Source: Desulfuromonadales bacterium (GTDB lineage: Bacteria > Desulfobacterota > Desulfuromonadia > Desulfuromonadales > BM103). Taken from it: a DNA stretch of 64,000 bases. Shown in pieces: positions 8,893-16,123 of the stretch; the first letter of the stretch is position 1, and every line of letters begins with the position of its first letter. Below the pieces are notes generated by a model. The model was not told where the DNA came from and did no database searches. It saw only the letters and a list, made by a program, of their open reading frames with translations. The position numbers and the translations under genes were made by a program. Where the stretch lies: contig JACZKE010000002.1 in NCBI GenBank assembly GCA_014860225.1, positions 1 to 64,000 of the forward strand, in the 5' to 3' direction.

Positions 8893-9348
8893 ATGACCCT
8901 CGGCAAAAGAATCCGCATGATTCGCGGAGACAGGACAATTTCCAGCTTTGTGGAGGGCTATGGGATTTGCCCGAACACATTGATGAACTACGAATCAGAC
9001 AGAAGAAAACCAGACGCTGCATTTCTAACCCGACTTTGTGAAATTGAAGGGGTCGAACCCAATTGGCTTCTCGGATTCCACGAAACAACCGGCAAGGAGA
9101 TCCAATACAAAAGAAGTGTTCTGGAGATGGTTGCCGTCGAGGCCACCAAACTGGCCCCGTTCCAGATCGGGCCAAAAATAGGAAAACTATTAACCCTGAC
9201 CTACGAGCGGGCGGTCATGACTCACGCCGGAAAAAATCAAGTGGAGACGATTGTTCGTGAACTTCTCGAATTTCTGGATTCCCCCGGAAGAAAGGTGAAG
9301 GCACCCCATGTTAGAGACGCCGATCAAAGACGCAGCGCAGCTAGTTAA
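8893..9348 (+). CDS. XRE-family transcriptional regulator
   Basis: 151 residues. N-terminal Cro/CI-type helix-turn-helix (about 2-60): GKRIRMIRGDRTISSFVEGY, then NTLMNYESDRRKPDAAFL and EPNWLLG. The C-terminal half is helical and unassigned. A weak ribosome site (GGAGGATTTGG) precedes the ATG. It overlaps the next gene by 41 bp in another frame. Likely controls the partition or transfer genes to the right; that is inference from position. Confidence 0.75.
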   Translation: MTLGKRIRMIRGDRTISSFVEGYGICPNTLMNYESDRRKPDAAFLTRLCEIEGVEPNWLLGFHETTGKEIQYKRSVLEMVAVEATKLAPFQIGPKIGKLLTLTYERAVMTHAGKNQVETIVRELLEFLDSPGRKVKAPHVRDADQRRSAAS

Positions 9349-9751
9349 TCTCCCCTTGAAGGTTCTCTATCAACTCAAGAGGGACGGAATTATTTGTGAT
9401 CCGGTTTCGGACGCCGACCTCAGGGGACTGGCTATGATTTCTCAGATATGGGGAAAAGTTTGGTACGTCCGCCACATGATGTCCCCTCTCCCCCAGGTCT
9501 ATCGCCGAAAGATATGCCTGGAGCCAGATATTTCACGCGCTGAACGCTATGCGCTTTCCTGCTACCTGAATGCCAAAGAAGGGGAGCGAATTCATGTCAA
9601 GGATGTTATCGGGAAAGTGAGGCACTACCTGAAAACATCTCTGACCGAAGAACAGGTGACCAAGGTGAGAGAGATCGCCTACGACATCCGGCGTGGTCGT
9701 CGCCTTGATCCGAGGACAAAGGCAGAGGGTACTTTGGATAATGCTGAATAA
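9308..9751 (+). CDS. Hypothetical protein with a possible N-terminal DNA-binding helix pair
   Basis: 147 residues, no family recognised. The first 25 residues (IKDAAQLVNLPLKVLYQLKRDGII) resemble the MerR/excisionase type of helix-turn-helix, and the rest is basic and helical (KVREIAYDIRRGRRLDPRTK). It overlaps the XRE regulator by 41 bp, so the two are co-expressed. An accessory regulator or recombination directionality factor are both possible; neither is shown. Confidence 0.55.
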   Translation: MLETPIKDAAQLVNLPLKVLYQLKRDGIICDPVSDADLRGLAMISQIWGKVWYVRHMMSPLPQVYRRKICLEPDISRAERYALSCYLNAKEGERIHVKDVIGKVRHYLKTSLTEEQVTKVREIAYDIRRGRRLDPRTKAEGTLDNAE

Positions 9752-9755
9752 TAAT

Positions 9756-9800
9756 TCTGGAAATCGCTGAAATTAATAAAGGTAGTTATTCCGTCTGGAA
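9756..9800 (+). repeat. 45-bp direct repeat, copy 1
   Basis: 45 bases identical to 24389-24433, 14.6 kb away in the same orientation. The unit begins and ends with TCTGGAA. This copy lies directly after the 9751 gene and before the partition region; the other precedes trbI. Flanking bases differ, so identity is confined to the unit. Confidence 0.85.
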
Positions 9801-9890
9801 GGTTGGGGCCTGCTTCTCGTCAAAGAAGAACTTTCTCAAACAGGCATCTTCCGTTGGACCTTCCCCCTTTCCCCATTGAACAGACAGGCC

Positions 9891-10002
9891 AAGTAAACAT
9901 TTTTGGCAACGTTTACTTTTTTGTCCACAAGGTCGGCGATGGTCGCCAATTTTGTCTACGAAAAAGTAAACAAACGCCAGAGATGTAAACCAAACAGTAA
10001 AC
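9891..10002 (+). promoter_or_regulatory. Putative parC centromere/operator with GTAAAC repeats
   Basis: GTAAAC occurs at 9893, 9966, 9985 and 9997, with one inverted copy (GTTTAC) at 9911. The first and the inverted copy form a perfect AAGTAAAC/GTTTACTT repeat with a 12-base spacer. The block ends 15 bp before the ParM start. ParR-type proteins bind arrays of short repeats next to their operon both as centromere and as operator, so this is the expected place. Confidence 0.65.
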
Positions 10003-10017
10003 GAAAGGAGATACAAA

Positions 10018-10893
10018 ATGGTTTTTGTCTGTGATCTTGGGTTTTCGGCCTTGAAGTGGGTGTATGGGGAGAGGCGTGGCCGAATCATTTCAGCGCATCG
10101 CCGTACTCACGATGAGCAAATACTCGTGGGGGATGAGGCACTGATGACAGCGGGGTCGAGTTATCTGAAAACGCTGGAGGATCTGGTGCATTATTATCCG
10201 ACGTTTGTGGATGCCGCTGCGAAAGCGGCCAATGCTCCCAAAGACGTTCCTCTAGTAGTAGGACTTCCCTATGGAGCATGGGTTACTTCGAAGGACCGCT
10301 CGGCTGGGGTCGTCAAAACCCTGAGCAGGGTCATGAACGGCAGTGGCTGGTCAGACGTGCGCGTCCTTCCCCAGGGACTTGGAGGGATTCGCCTCTTCCT
10401 GGATCAGAACCCAGGCACCAAGGGGAATGTCCTTGCGGTGGATATCGGATTCAACACCGTTATCTTCACTCTGTTCGCGGCGGACTCCAGAAATATCATT
10501 TACGGGGACACTTTTTACAAGCGGGGTGTTCACCAAATGGCCACCCAGCTGTTGTTGCCGAATATCAGGGAACTCGCTCCTTCCAGAACTTTTACTCCCG
10601 TCGAAGTCAGTTATCTGATTGAGCACGGTTTTATTCAGTATGGGTTCGAACGCCACGACATCAGCAAGGAAATCGAAACCGCCGCCAAATCTTACATCGA
10701 GGATGTGTTGCGAGACATCAATGGTGAACTCCAGGCTCACCTGGGGTTGAAAGCAAATTTTGACACCGTGCTGGTTTTTGGTGGAGGAGCCACGCTGATT
10801 CGAGACACCATCTCTTCCAGCAAGGTCAATATCAAGATTCTGCCTGAACCTGAATTTGCTAACGCCGCAGGTTTTGCTCTTGCGGATGGATAA
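10018..10893 (+). CDS. parM: ParM/StbA-like plasmid segregation actin
   Basis: 291 residues. An actin-like ATPase that pushes plasmid copies apart. The three nucleotide-binding blocks are present: DLGFSALKW at the N-terminus (phosphate 1), AVDIGFNTV near 142 (phosphate 2) and VFGGGATLI near 256 (adenosine). A good ribosome site (AAAGGAG) precedes the ATG. The next gene encodes a small ParR-like adaptor and the upstream DNA has GTAAAC repeats, which together make a type II partition locus. Confidence 0.85.
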   Translation: MVFVCDLGFSALKWVYGERRGRIISAHRRTHDEQILVGDEALMTAGSSYLKTLEDLVHYYPTFVDAAAKAANAPKDVPLVVGLPYGAWVTSKDRSAGVVKTLSRVMNGSGWSDVRVLPQGLGGIRLFLDQNPGTKGNVLAVDIGFNTVIFTLFAADSRNIIYGDTFYKRGVHQMATQLLLPNIRELAPSRTFTPVEVSYLIEHGFIQYGFERHDISKEIETAAKSYIEDVLRDINGELQAHLGLKANFDTVLVFGGGATLIRDTISSSKVNIKILPEPEFANAAGFALADG

Positions 10894-10905
10894 TCTGGAG
10901 GGCGT

Positions 10906-11190
10906 ATGGCAAATCGACTGCTTAGATTGACGGTTCACGATCCCGTTGTTATCAAGGCTTTGGACGCGCTACGAAAGACCAGAAAACAATCTGCCTTTGT
11001 TGTCGAAGCGCTGAAACACTTTCTGGGGACGACTCAAGGGCAAGAGCAGTTCGCGTCCTATTTGGCAACGGATACACCGCGCATCTCCGATTCACCGAGA
11101 CCTGAGGCTATTGAGCCTGTTGTAAAAGATGAGCCTTCACCACCCCAGGAAACACCCAAAACCAACCTGGACGATATCTTCAAATTCTGA
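10906..11190 (+). CDS. ParR-like partition adaptor
   Basis: 94 residues. The N-terminal half (LLRLTVHDPVVIKALDALRK ... QSAFVVEALKHFL) looks like a ribbon-helix-helix DNA-binding fold. The C-terminal half is Pro/Glu-rich and disordered and ends in a short motif (LDDIFKF) suited to docking on the ParM filament. Position 12 bp after parM and size fit ParR/StbB, although sequence similarity in this family is always weak. Confidence 0.65.
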   Translation: MANRLLRLTVHDPVVIKALDALRKTRKQSAFVVEALKHFLGTTQGQEQFASYLATDTPRISDSPRPEAIEPVVKDEPSPPQETPKTNLDDIFKF

Positions 11191-11199
11191 TCCTCTCCA

Positions 11200-11223
11200 A
11201 CATCCCCTCGCAAGAGGGGATGT
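11200..11223 (+). terminator. Hairpin after the partition genes
   Basis: Perfect 10-bp stem ACATCCCCTC/GAGGGGATGT with a GCAA tetraloop, 10 bp after the parR stop. No T tract follows, so it may only slow transcription or protect the transcript end between the partition genes and the transfer operon. Confidence 0.5.
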
Positions 11224-11276
11224 GCACCTTCCCCCCCTCCCTATTCCAGCAACAAGACCATTTCCCGGAGGCGGTT

Positions 11277-11816
11277 GTGAAAATATTCCTGTCGATTTAC
11301 CTGGCCACGGTCCTTACCACCAGTGCTTGGGCTGACTCAATTTGTCGTCAACCAGAGACTGCTGATTTTGGATCGGTTGTCACGAGTCAAACCAGCAACA
11401 GCTTCGTTATAACCCCGGGCTGTGAGGAGAACCGTCTTGTGGCGAAAAAACCGGTCAACCTTTCTGTTCTCATCAGTCGGAGCCGCGCATCTGACGTGTC
11501 AAATTCCACAGCAGGCTCTCGGCCTGATGTAACCGTCGTTTTTGACCTCAATCTGGCGAAACTGGACGAATCAGACCGCCGACTCATGGATCAGGTTCCT
11601 TCTGGAACAAGGGTAAATGTCACCGGCTACACCTGCTCAATCGGAAGCGAGGCGTACAACGACAAACTGTCACTGCAAAGGGCCGAGGTGGTCGCAAGCT
11701 ATCTGCGCAGTCGCGGCGTAACCATAAATGCCATTTACGGCAAAGGCGAGTGTTGCCCCGTGTCCACCACGGACCTGAGCAAAAACCGCAGAGTGCTTAT
11801 CGAGGAGGAAAAATGA
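11277..11816 (+). CDS. OmpA-like periplasmic protein of the transfer operon
   Basis: 179 residues from a GTG start at 11277 that has GGAGG a few bases upstream; the frame is open further left but that DNA lacks a start signal. A signal peptide (MKIFLSIYLATVLTTSAWA) is followed by an OmpA C-terminal type peptidoglycan-binding domain (VTGYTCSIGSEAYNDKLSLQRAEVVASYL region, then NRRVLIE). Its stop overlaps the next gene as ATGA. Probably anchors or positions the transfer apparatus in the cell wall. Confidence 0.75.
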   Translation: MKIFLSIYLATVLTTSAWADSICRQPETADFGSVVTSQTSNSFVITPGCEENRLVAKKPVNLSVLISRSRASDVSNSTAGSRPDVTVVFDLNLAKLDESDRRLMDQVPSGTRVNVTGYTCSIGSEAYNDKLSLQRAEVVASYLRSRGVTINAIYGKGECCPVSTTDLSKNRRVLIEEEK

Positions 11817-12526
11817 GGTTCACCTTTTGTTTGTTGTTGATCGCTTGCCTGGGAATACAACCTGTGCTGGCTGGGGAAACGGGTGAAAACCCTGTCGATC
11901 AGTTTTCCAAGATGATGCCCAACACCACCATTGACGGGTTTGGCCCAACTCCGATCCCAGGGCTTTTCGAAGTCACTGCCGGTGATCAGATTTTCTATTT
12001 CAGCCCAACTGGCCATCTTGTTTTTGGGGAGATCTGGACCAGTGACGGCCGCAGCCTCACGGGCGAACGTCGCGAACAAGCGGTTGCAGAAAAACTCAAG
12101 CGACTCCCTCTCCAGAAAGCACTGACTATCGGCAACGGTCCACATCAGATCATCGAGTTTACCGATCCGGATTGCCCATTCTGCCGAAAATTGGATGAAT
12201 TTCTCGCAGACCGCTCCGACGTCACCAGACACGTCTTTTTATACCCTCTTGAAGGATTGCACCCGAAGGCTGCGGCCAAAGCGCGCTTCGTGCTGTGCAG
12301 TGAAGACCAGGAAAAAGCTCTGAAAGACGTCTACTCAGGAAAATGGGACAACGCGGACCTACCACCACTAGCGGATAGTTGCCAAGAAACTCTCCTGGAC
12401 GAGCATCTCCAGCTCGGAGGGATGCTCGGCGTGCGGGGAACGCCGAGTATTTGGGTTGACGGTATCAGAATCAAGGGTGCCGATTTAGCCGCAATCGCCG
12501 CTTTGCTCGACCAACCATCAAAATAA
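11813..12526 (+). CDS. DsbC-like thiol:disulfide isomerase
   Basis: 237 residues from the ATG that overlaps the preceding stop. A signal peptide (to about residue 20) leads into a DsbC/G-type dimerisation region and a thioredoxin fold with the active site CPFC at 121-124 and the cis-proline loop RGTPSI. Such proteins correct disulfides in Cys-rich transfer proteins; the two TraN-type products and TraU encoded downstream are obvious clients. Equivalent genes are found in SXT/R391-like transfer regions. Confidence 0.85.
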   Translation: MRFTFCLLLIACLGIQPVLAGETGENPVDQFSKMMPNTTIDGFGPTPIPGLFEVTAGDQIFYFSPTGHLVFGEIWTSDGRSLTGERREQAVAEKLKRLPLQKALTIGNGPHQIIEFTDPDCPFCRKLDEFLADRSDVTRHVFLYPLEGLHPKAAAKARFVLCSEDQEKALKDVYSGKWDNADLPPLADSCQETLLDEHLQLGGMLGVRGTPSIWVDGIRIKGADLAAIAALLDQPSK

Positions 12527-12542
12527 TGAAGGAGATTTTCAC

Positions 12543-12827
12543 ATGAAGAAGGTTTTGCTCGTCACTGTTCTACTACTTTTCTGTGCCGGCCCCGTGCTGG
12601 CCATTACCGCCCCGGCGACGACCGGATTTGCCTACACCATGTATGACATCGTCGTGGTGAAAATGCTCCAAGGAGCGATCGGTTTCGTTTCCGGATTGGG
12701 ATTGGTGATCTGGGGGGCATCCATGTTGCCTCGTGGAGCCTATCTTCCGGCCGCTTTCACTGTCGCAGCCGGTGGCATGGTTATCAAGGCTGACACCATT
12801 GTCACCAGTTTGGGATTGATGATCTGA
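12543..12827 (+). CDS. traA: Conjugative pilin (TraA/VirB2-like)
   Basis: 94 residues. A leader peptide ending GPVLA is followed by a short polar segment and two hydrophobic helices (about 38-58 and 64-82), the layout of F-type and VirB2 pilins. It lies directly before traL, as in known MPF-F operons. Assignment rests on topology and position because pilin sequences diverge strongly. Confidence 0.75.
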   Translation: MKKVLLVTVLLLFCAGPVLAITAPATTGFAYTMYDIVVVKMLQGAIGFVSGLGLVIWGASMLPRGAYLPAAFTVAAGGMVIKADTIVTSLGLMI

Positions 12828-12831
12828 AAAA

Positions 12832-12855
12832 GGAAGGGGGTCCCCGCCCCCCTCC
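12832..12855 (+). terminator. GC-rich hairpin between pilin gene and traL
   Basis: GGAAGGGGG pairs with CCCCCCTCC across a 6-base loop, with one mismatch. It begins 5 bp after the pilin stop. It may act as a partial terminator or mRNA stabiliser so that the pilin is made in excess over the later proteins. No T tract follows. Confidence 0.5.
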
Positions 12856-12870
12856 TCTTGGAGAAAAAAA

Positions 12871-13137
12871 ATGGATAAGAAAATGCCTCAGTACCTCTCC
12901 AGCCCGTACCAGCTCCTCTGGTTCGAGCCGGACGACCTATCCATCATGGTCATCGGATATCTGCTCGCCATGGTTTTTGGAGGAATCTTCTGGCTGGGGA
13001 TGATTGCCGCCCCCTTGTCTTATGGACTGCTTAAGCGACGTTACCCCAGAGGGTTCCTGAGGCACATGTTTTATATGATCGGTTGGACCAAGCTGCATGG
13101 CTATCCGACCTTTTTCGAAGAGGAGTTTGTCGAATGA
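12871..13137 (+). CDS. traL: Type IV conjugative transfer protein TraL
   Basis: 88 residues with two membrane segments (about 24-45 and a shorter one near 45-55) and the family's YLSSPYQLLWFEPDD start. An inner-membrane component of the F-type pilus assembly complex. Its stop overlaps the traE start as ATGA. Confidence 0.85.
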   Translation: MDKKMPQYLSSPYQLLWFEPDDLSIMVIGYLLAMVFGGIFWLGMIAAPLSYGLLKRRYPRGFLRHMFYMIGWTKLHGYPTFFEEEFVE

Positions 13138-13691
13138 GGTTTGATCTCTTCGTGCAGAAAACCAGCAATCTCTTCGCGGAACGACGCCTGTTGCGATTGA
13201 TCGTCTTTTTGATTGGCGGATTGCAAGTCTTCAATTGCCTGCTGCTCTTCTCGGTGTTGGATCAGAAACGCACTATCTTGATCCCCGTGGGGAATCCGAA
13301 CAAGGTGTCAATCTCTGGGTCTTCGGCGGATACGACCTATTTGCGCGAAATGGGTCGCTATGTGACCGGGCTTGGACTGAGCTACAACCCGGGGACCGTA
13401 AGACAACAGTATGAAGAACTTCTGTCCCTGTTCTCTCCCGAGCACTTTACCAGTGCGAAAGAACAACTCTATGAAGCGGCCGATACCGTAGAGACGGCAG
13501 GAGCCTCCAGTGTCTTCTTTATCGCCGATATGACCAGTCATCCAGAACAGAAAATTCTCGACATCACCGGTACCCGGCAGATGTTTGTGCAGGACCAGAA
13601 AACGGACGAGAAACAATTGGTCTATCGGTTGTCTTACCAGATCAAAGATGGCCGTTTCTCGATCAACGATTTCTCGGAGAGGAAAAACTAA
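13134..13691 (+). CDS. traE: Type IV conjugative transfer protein TraE
   Basis: 185 residues, VirB8-like. The start at 13134 overlaps the traL stop. One N-terminal membrane helix (about 21-40) is followed by a periplasmic NTF2-like domain (YNPGTVRQQYEELLSLFSPE). Essential for pilus assembly as an inner-membrane scaffold component. Confidence 0.88.
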   Translation: MRFDLFVQKTSNLFAERRLLRLIVFLIGGLQVFNCLLLFSVLDQKRTILIPVGNPNKVSISGSSADTTYLREMGRYVTGLGLSYNPGTVRQQYEELLSLFSPEHFTSAKEQLYEAADTVETAGASSVFFIADMTSHPEQKILDITGTRQMFVQDQKTDEKQLVYRLSYQIKDGRFSINDFSERKN

Positions 13692-14560
13692 TGCGGTGGA
13701 ATAGATTTCAGGCCGTCATTCTGGCCGGACTTATTTTGGGTGGAGCAATGACCTTCGCCCATGCGGAAAATGGAGTGCCAGAGACATGGCCCACGGTCCT
13801 TCTTCCGGAGGTGACAACCAAAGTGAAATTGTCGAACACGGACGTGAACCGGTTGGTCTGCCCTGACGGAATCAAGGACGTGGTGTTCAGCCAGGAAAAA
13901 GGCGTCAAGGTGAAGATCACTGACGGCAATGCTTTCATCAAATTTCAGGTCATCAAAAAAGGTGAAGAGATGATCTACACCGAGGTTCCTTCGGAATTTT
14001 ACGTCGTCTGCGGTGAAGACATCTACAGCCTGATTGGAATGCCCCAAAGGGTTCCCGCGCAAACGATTCGGCTTTCGAGCGGGAAGAAGCAAAAAGTCCA
14101 ACAAAACCTCGCCATTTTTAGCGGAATGCCTTTGGAAAAAAAGATACTCACCCTGATTCGACAGACCTATACCGACCAACTTCCGGAGAGTTATCTGGTC
14201 AGGGAGATCGAACGCCAAGTGGACCTGTTTCCTGCTCTTTGGATGAGTTTTATCCGGGAGGTGGTTGTTGAGGGAGAAGGACTCGGGGTCCGCGAATATC
14301 GCATCTCTCTCAGAAGTGAAACAGGACAGACGCGTCTGTCGGAAAAGGAATTTCTTCGCTCCGAATTGACCAGCCAGCCATTAGCGGTCGCGGTTGATGA
14401 GTTGCTGTTGCGAGGTGGGGCTCAATCGAAGGTGTTCATTGTGGAACGGCGGGACTCCGACGCTCCCTCCCCGATGGTCAAGCAGCCACCCAGTAAAGCC
14501 TCTAAAGACGAGCAACCGGTATTCCAGTCGTTCAATGAGGAGGTGACAGATGCCCCTTAA
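13691..14560 (+). CDS. traK: Conjugative transfer protein TraK (secretin-like)
   Basis: 289 residues with a signal peptide ending in AHA. The mature part is beta-rich, as in TraK/VirB9 proteins, which join TraV and TraB in the outer-membrane core complex. The order traL-traE-traK-traB-traV matches F. Overlaps traE by one base and traB by 11. Confidence 0.85.
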   Translation: MRWNRFQAVILAGLILGGAMTFAHAENGVPETWPTVLLPEVTTKVKLSNTDVNRLVCPDGIKDVVFSQEKGVKVKITDGNAFIKFQVIKKGEEMIYTEVPSEFYVVCGEDIYSLIGMPQRVPAQTIRLSSGKKQKVQQNLAIFSGMPLEKKILTLIRQTYTDQLPESYLVREIERQVDLFPALWMSFIREVVVEGEGLGVREYRISLRSETGQTRLSEKEFLRSELTSQPLAVAVDELLLRGGAQSKVFIVERRDSDAPSPMVKQPPSKASKDEQPVFQSFNEEVTDAP

Positions 14561-15734
14561 GGAAACGTGGAAAAAACTCGACCCCGAGCGCAAACGAAAA
14601 TTCGTCCTGGCTGGTTCCATTGCCGTGGTTCTGCTCCTCGGCATCGGGGGATATCAAATGCGGTCAAAGCCTGTTCCGGTTTCACGCACTGAAGAGAAGG
14701 CTACCTCCCTGATACAGACACCAGGGATGTTGCAAAAGTCGCTGTACCAACAGTCGCAAAGAGAACTGGCGAAACGTGATCGACAGATGGAAGACCTCCG
14801 GGGTCAGCTGGCGACACTTATGGAGAAAGACCGAGGTGAAGGCAGCCAAGCAGGTGATGGAGGTCATGAAAGCGGGCGGCTCAATGGGCCTTTAATTGAC
14901 CGTCCTATGGCGACGGTTGACGCCCTGAATTACCCGCCACCGCCTCCTCCGGGAACCGTTTATCCATCGATGCCCGCACCTTCCACAGGACCGCCACCGA
15001 CTCCGGAAGAAATCATCGCAGTTGGAGATATCGGCATGATTTCGGCCTCCGTGTCGGAAATGGTCGAGGATAAAAAAAAAGTGGACGGGCAGAGGATCTA
15101 CCTTCCACCCTCCTTCATGGCGGCGACATTGCTTTCCGGCCTGGACGCACCGACTTCGGAAACAGCGAAAGGAAGCCCGGTTCCAGCGTTGTTGAGAATC
15201 AAGGATCTGGCAGTTCTACCGAACAGCGTCAAAGCGGATCTCAAGGGGTGCTTCGTTATCGCGGAGGGACTTGGAAATCTCGCTGACGAACGAGCGCATA
15301 TGCGACTGGTCTCTCTCTCCTGTCTGACTCGTGAAGGACAGTCGGTGATCGATCAGAAGATCAAAGGTTTCCTCGTAGACCAAGACGGCAAGATCGGCCT
15401 TAAGGGCAAGGTTGTCAGCCGGATGGGCAGTGCCATTGCCCGTTCCATGATTGCTGGATTTTTTGGAGGGTTGGGTGAATACGTCGCCGCCCAGAACACC
15501 ATCACCAGCACCAGTCCTCTCGGGACGACTCAGACGATTGACCCCAACGCCGCGCTGCAATACGGGGCGGGAAGCGGTCTGGCCTCGGCATTCAAGGACA
15601 CACAAAAGTTCTACCTCGATCTCGCCAAGCAGGCCTTGCCGGTTATCGAAATTGGCGCGACCAAAGATGTCACGTTAGTCATTGAAGAAGGGACCATGCT
15701 GGATCTGCAGGACCCCGCAAAGGAGAAAAAATGA
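14550..15734 (+). CDS. traB: Conjugative transfer protein TraB (VirB10-like)
   Basis: 394 residues. N-terminal membrane anchor (about 18-38), coiled coil (about 66-90), Pro-rich periplasmic linker (PPPPPPGTVYP) and the C-terminal TrbI/VirB10 beta-barrel domain (about 185-385). Spans from inner membrane to outer-membrane core. Confidence 0.9.
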   Translation: MPLKETWKKLDPERKRKFVLAGSIAVVLLLGIGGYQMRSKPVPVSRTEEKATSLIQTPGMLQKSLYQQSQRELAKRDRQMEDLRGQLATLMEKDRGEGSQAGDGGHESGRLNGPLIDRPMATVDALNYPPPPPPGTVYPSMPAPSTGPPPTPEEIIAVGDIGMISASVSEMVEDKKKVDGQRIYLPPSFMAATLLSGLDAPTSETAKGSPVPALLRIKDLAVLPNSVKADLKGCFVIAEGLGNLADERAHMRLVSLSCLTREGQSVIDQKIKGFLVDQDGKIGLKGKVVSRMGSAIARSMIAGFFGGLGEYVAAQNTITSTSPLGTTQTIDPNAALQYGAGSGLASAFKDTQKFYLDLAKQALPVIEIGATKDVTLVIEEGTMLDLQDPAKEKK

Positions 15735-16123
15735 TGAGACGGTTACTGCTTCCGGTATTGCTGACCATGACATTAACTGGCTGCCTGAATCCTTACGCCG
15801 GTGATTTTAATTGTCCGAAAACCGACAACGGAAAATGCGTGTCCGTTGAGGACGCCTATTACGAGTCAAAGGGACAATTTTTCGGAACACCTGGACAGCC
15901 GGGCTCCGGTGATTACCAGGACGCGCTTTATGGCCGGATGGCTGGATTGTTGAAGGAACCAGAGACTCCAATGGTTGTAGCCCCCAAAGTCATGCGGGTC
16001 CTGATGCTTCCCTATGAGGGTCAGGACGAGGAACTCTACCTTTACCGCTACGCCTACATTTTCACTGACCGGCCCCGTTGGATCTTGACTGATCCTCTGA
16101 ATACGCCACTGGGAGAAAAGTAA
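15731..16123 (+). CDS. traV: Conjugative transfer lipoprotein TraV
   Basis: 130 residues. A lipobox LTG-C18 gives an outer-membrane lipoprotein, followed by the conserved NPYAGDFNCPKTDNGKC start of mature TraV. VirB7-like part of the core complex. Overlaps traB by 4 bases and traC by one. Confidence 0.9.
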   Translation: MMRRLLLPVLLTMTLTGCLNPYAGDFNCPKTDNGKCVSVEDAYYESKGQFFGTPGQPGSGDYQDALYGRMAGLLKEPETPMVVAPKVMRVLMLPYEGQDEELYLYRYAYIFTDRPRWILTDPLNTPLGEK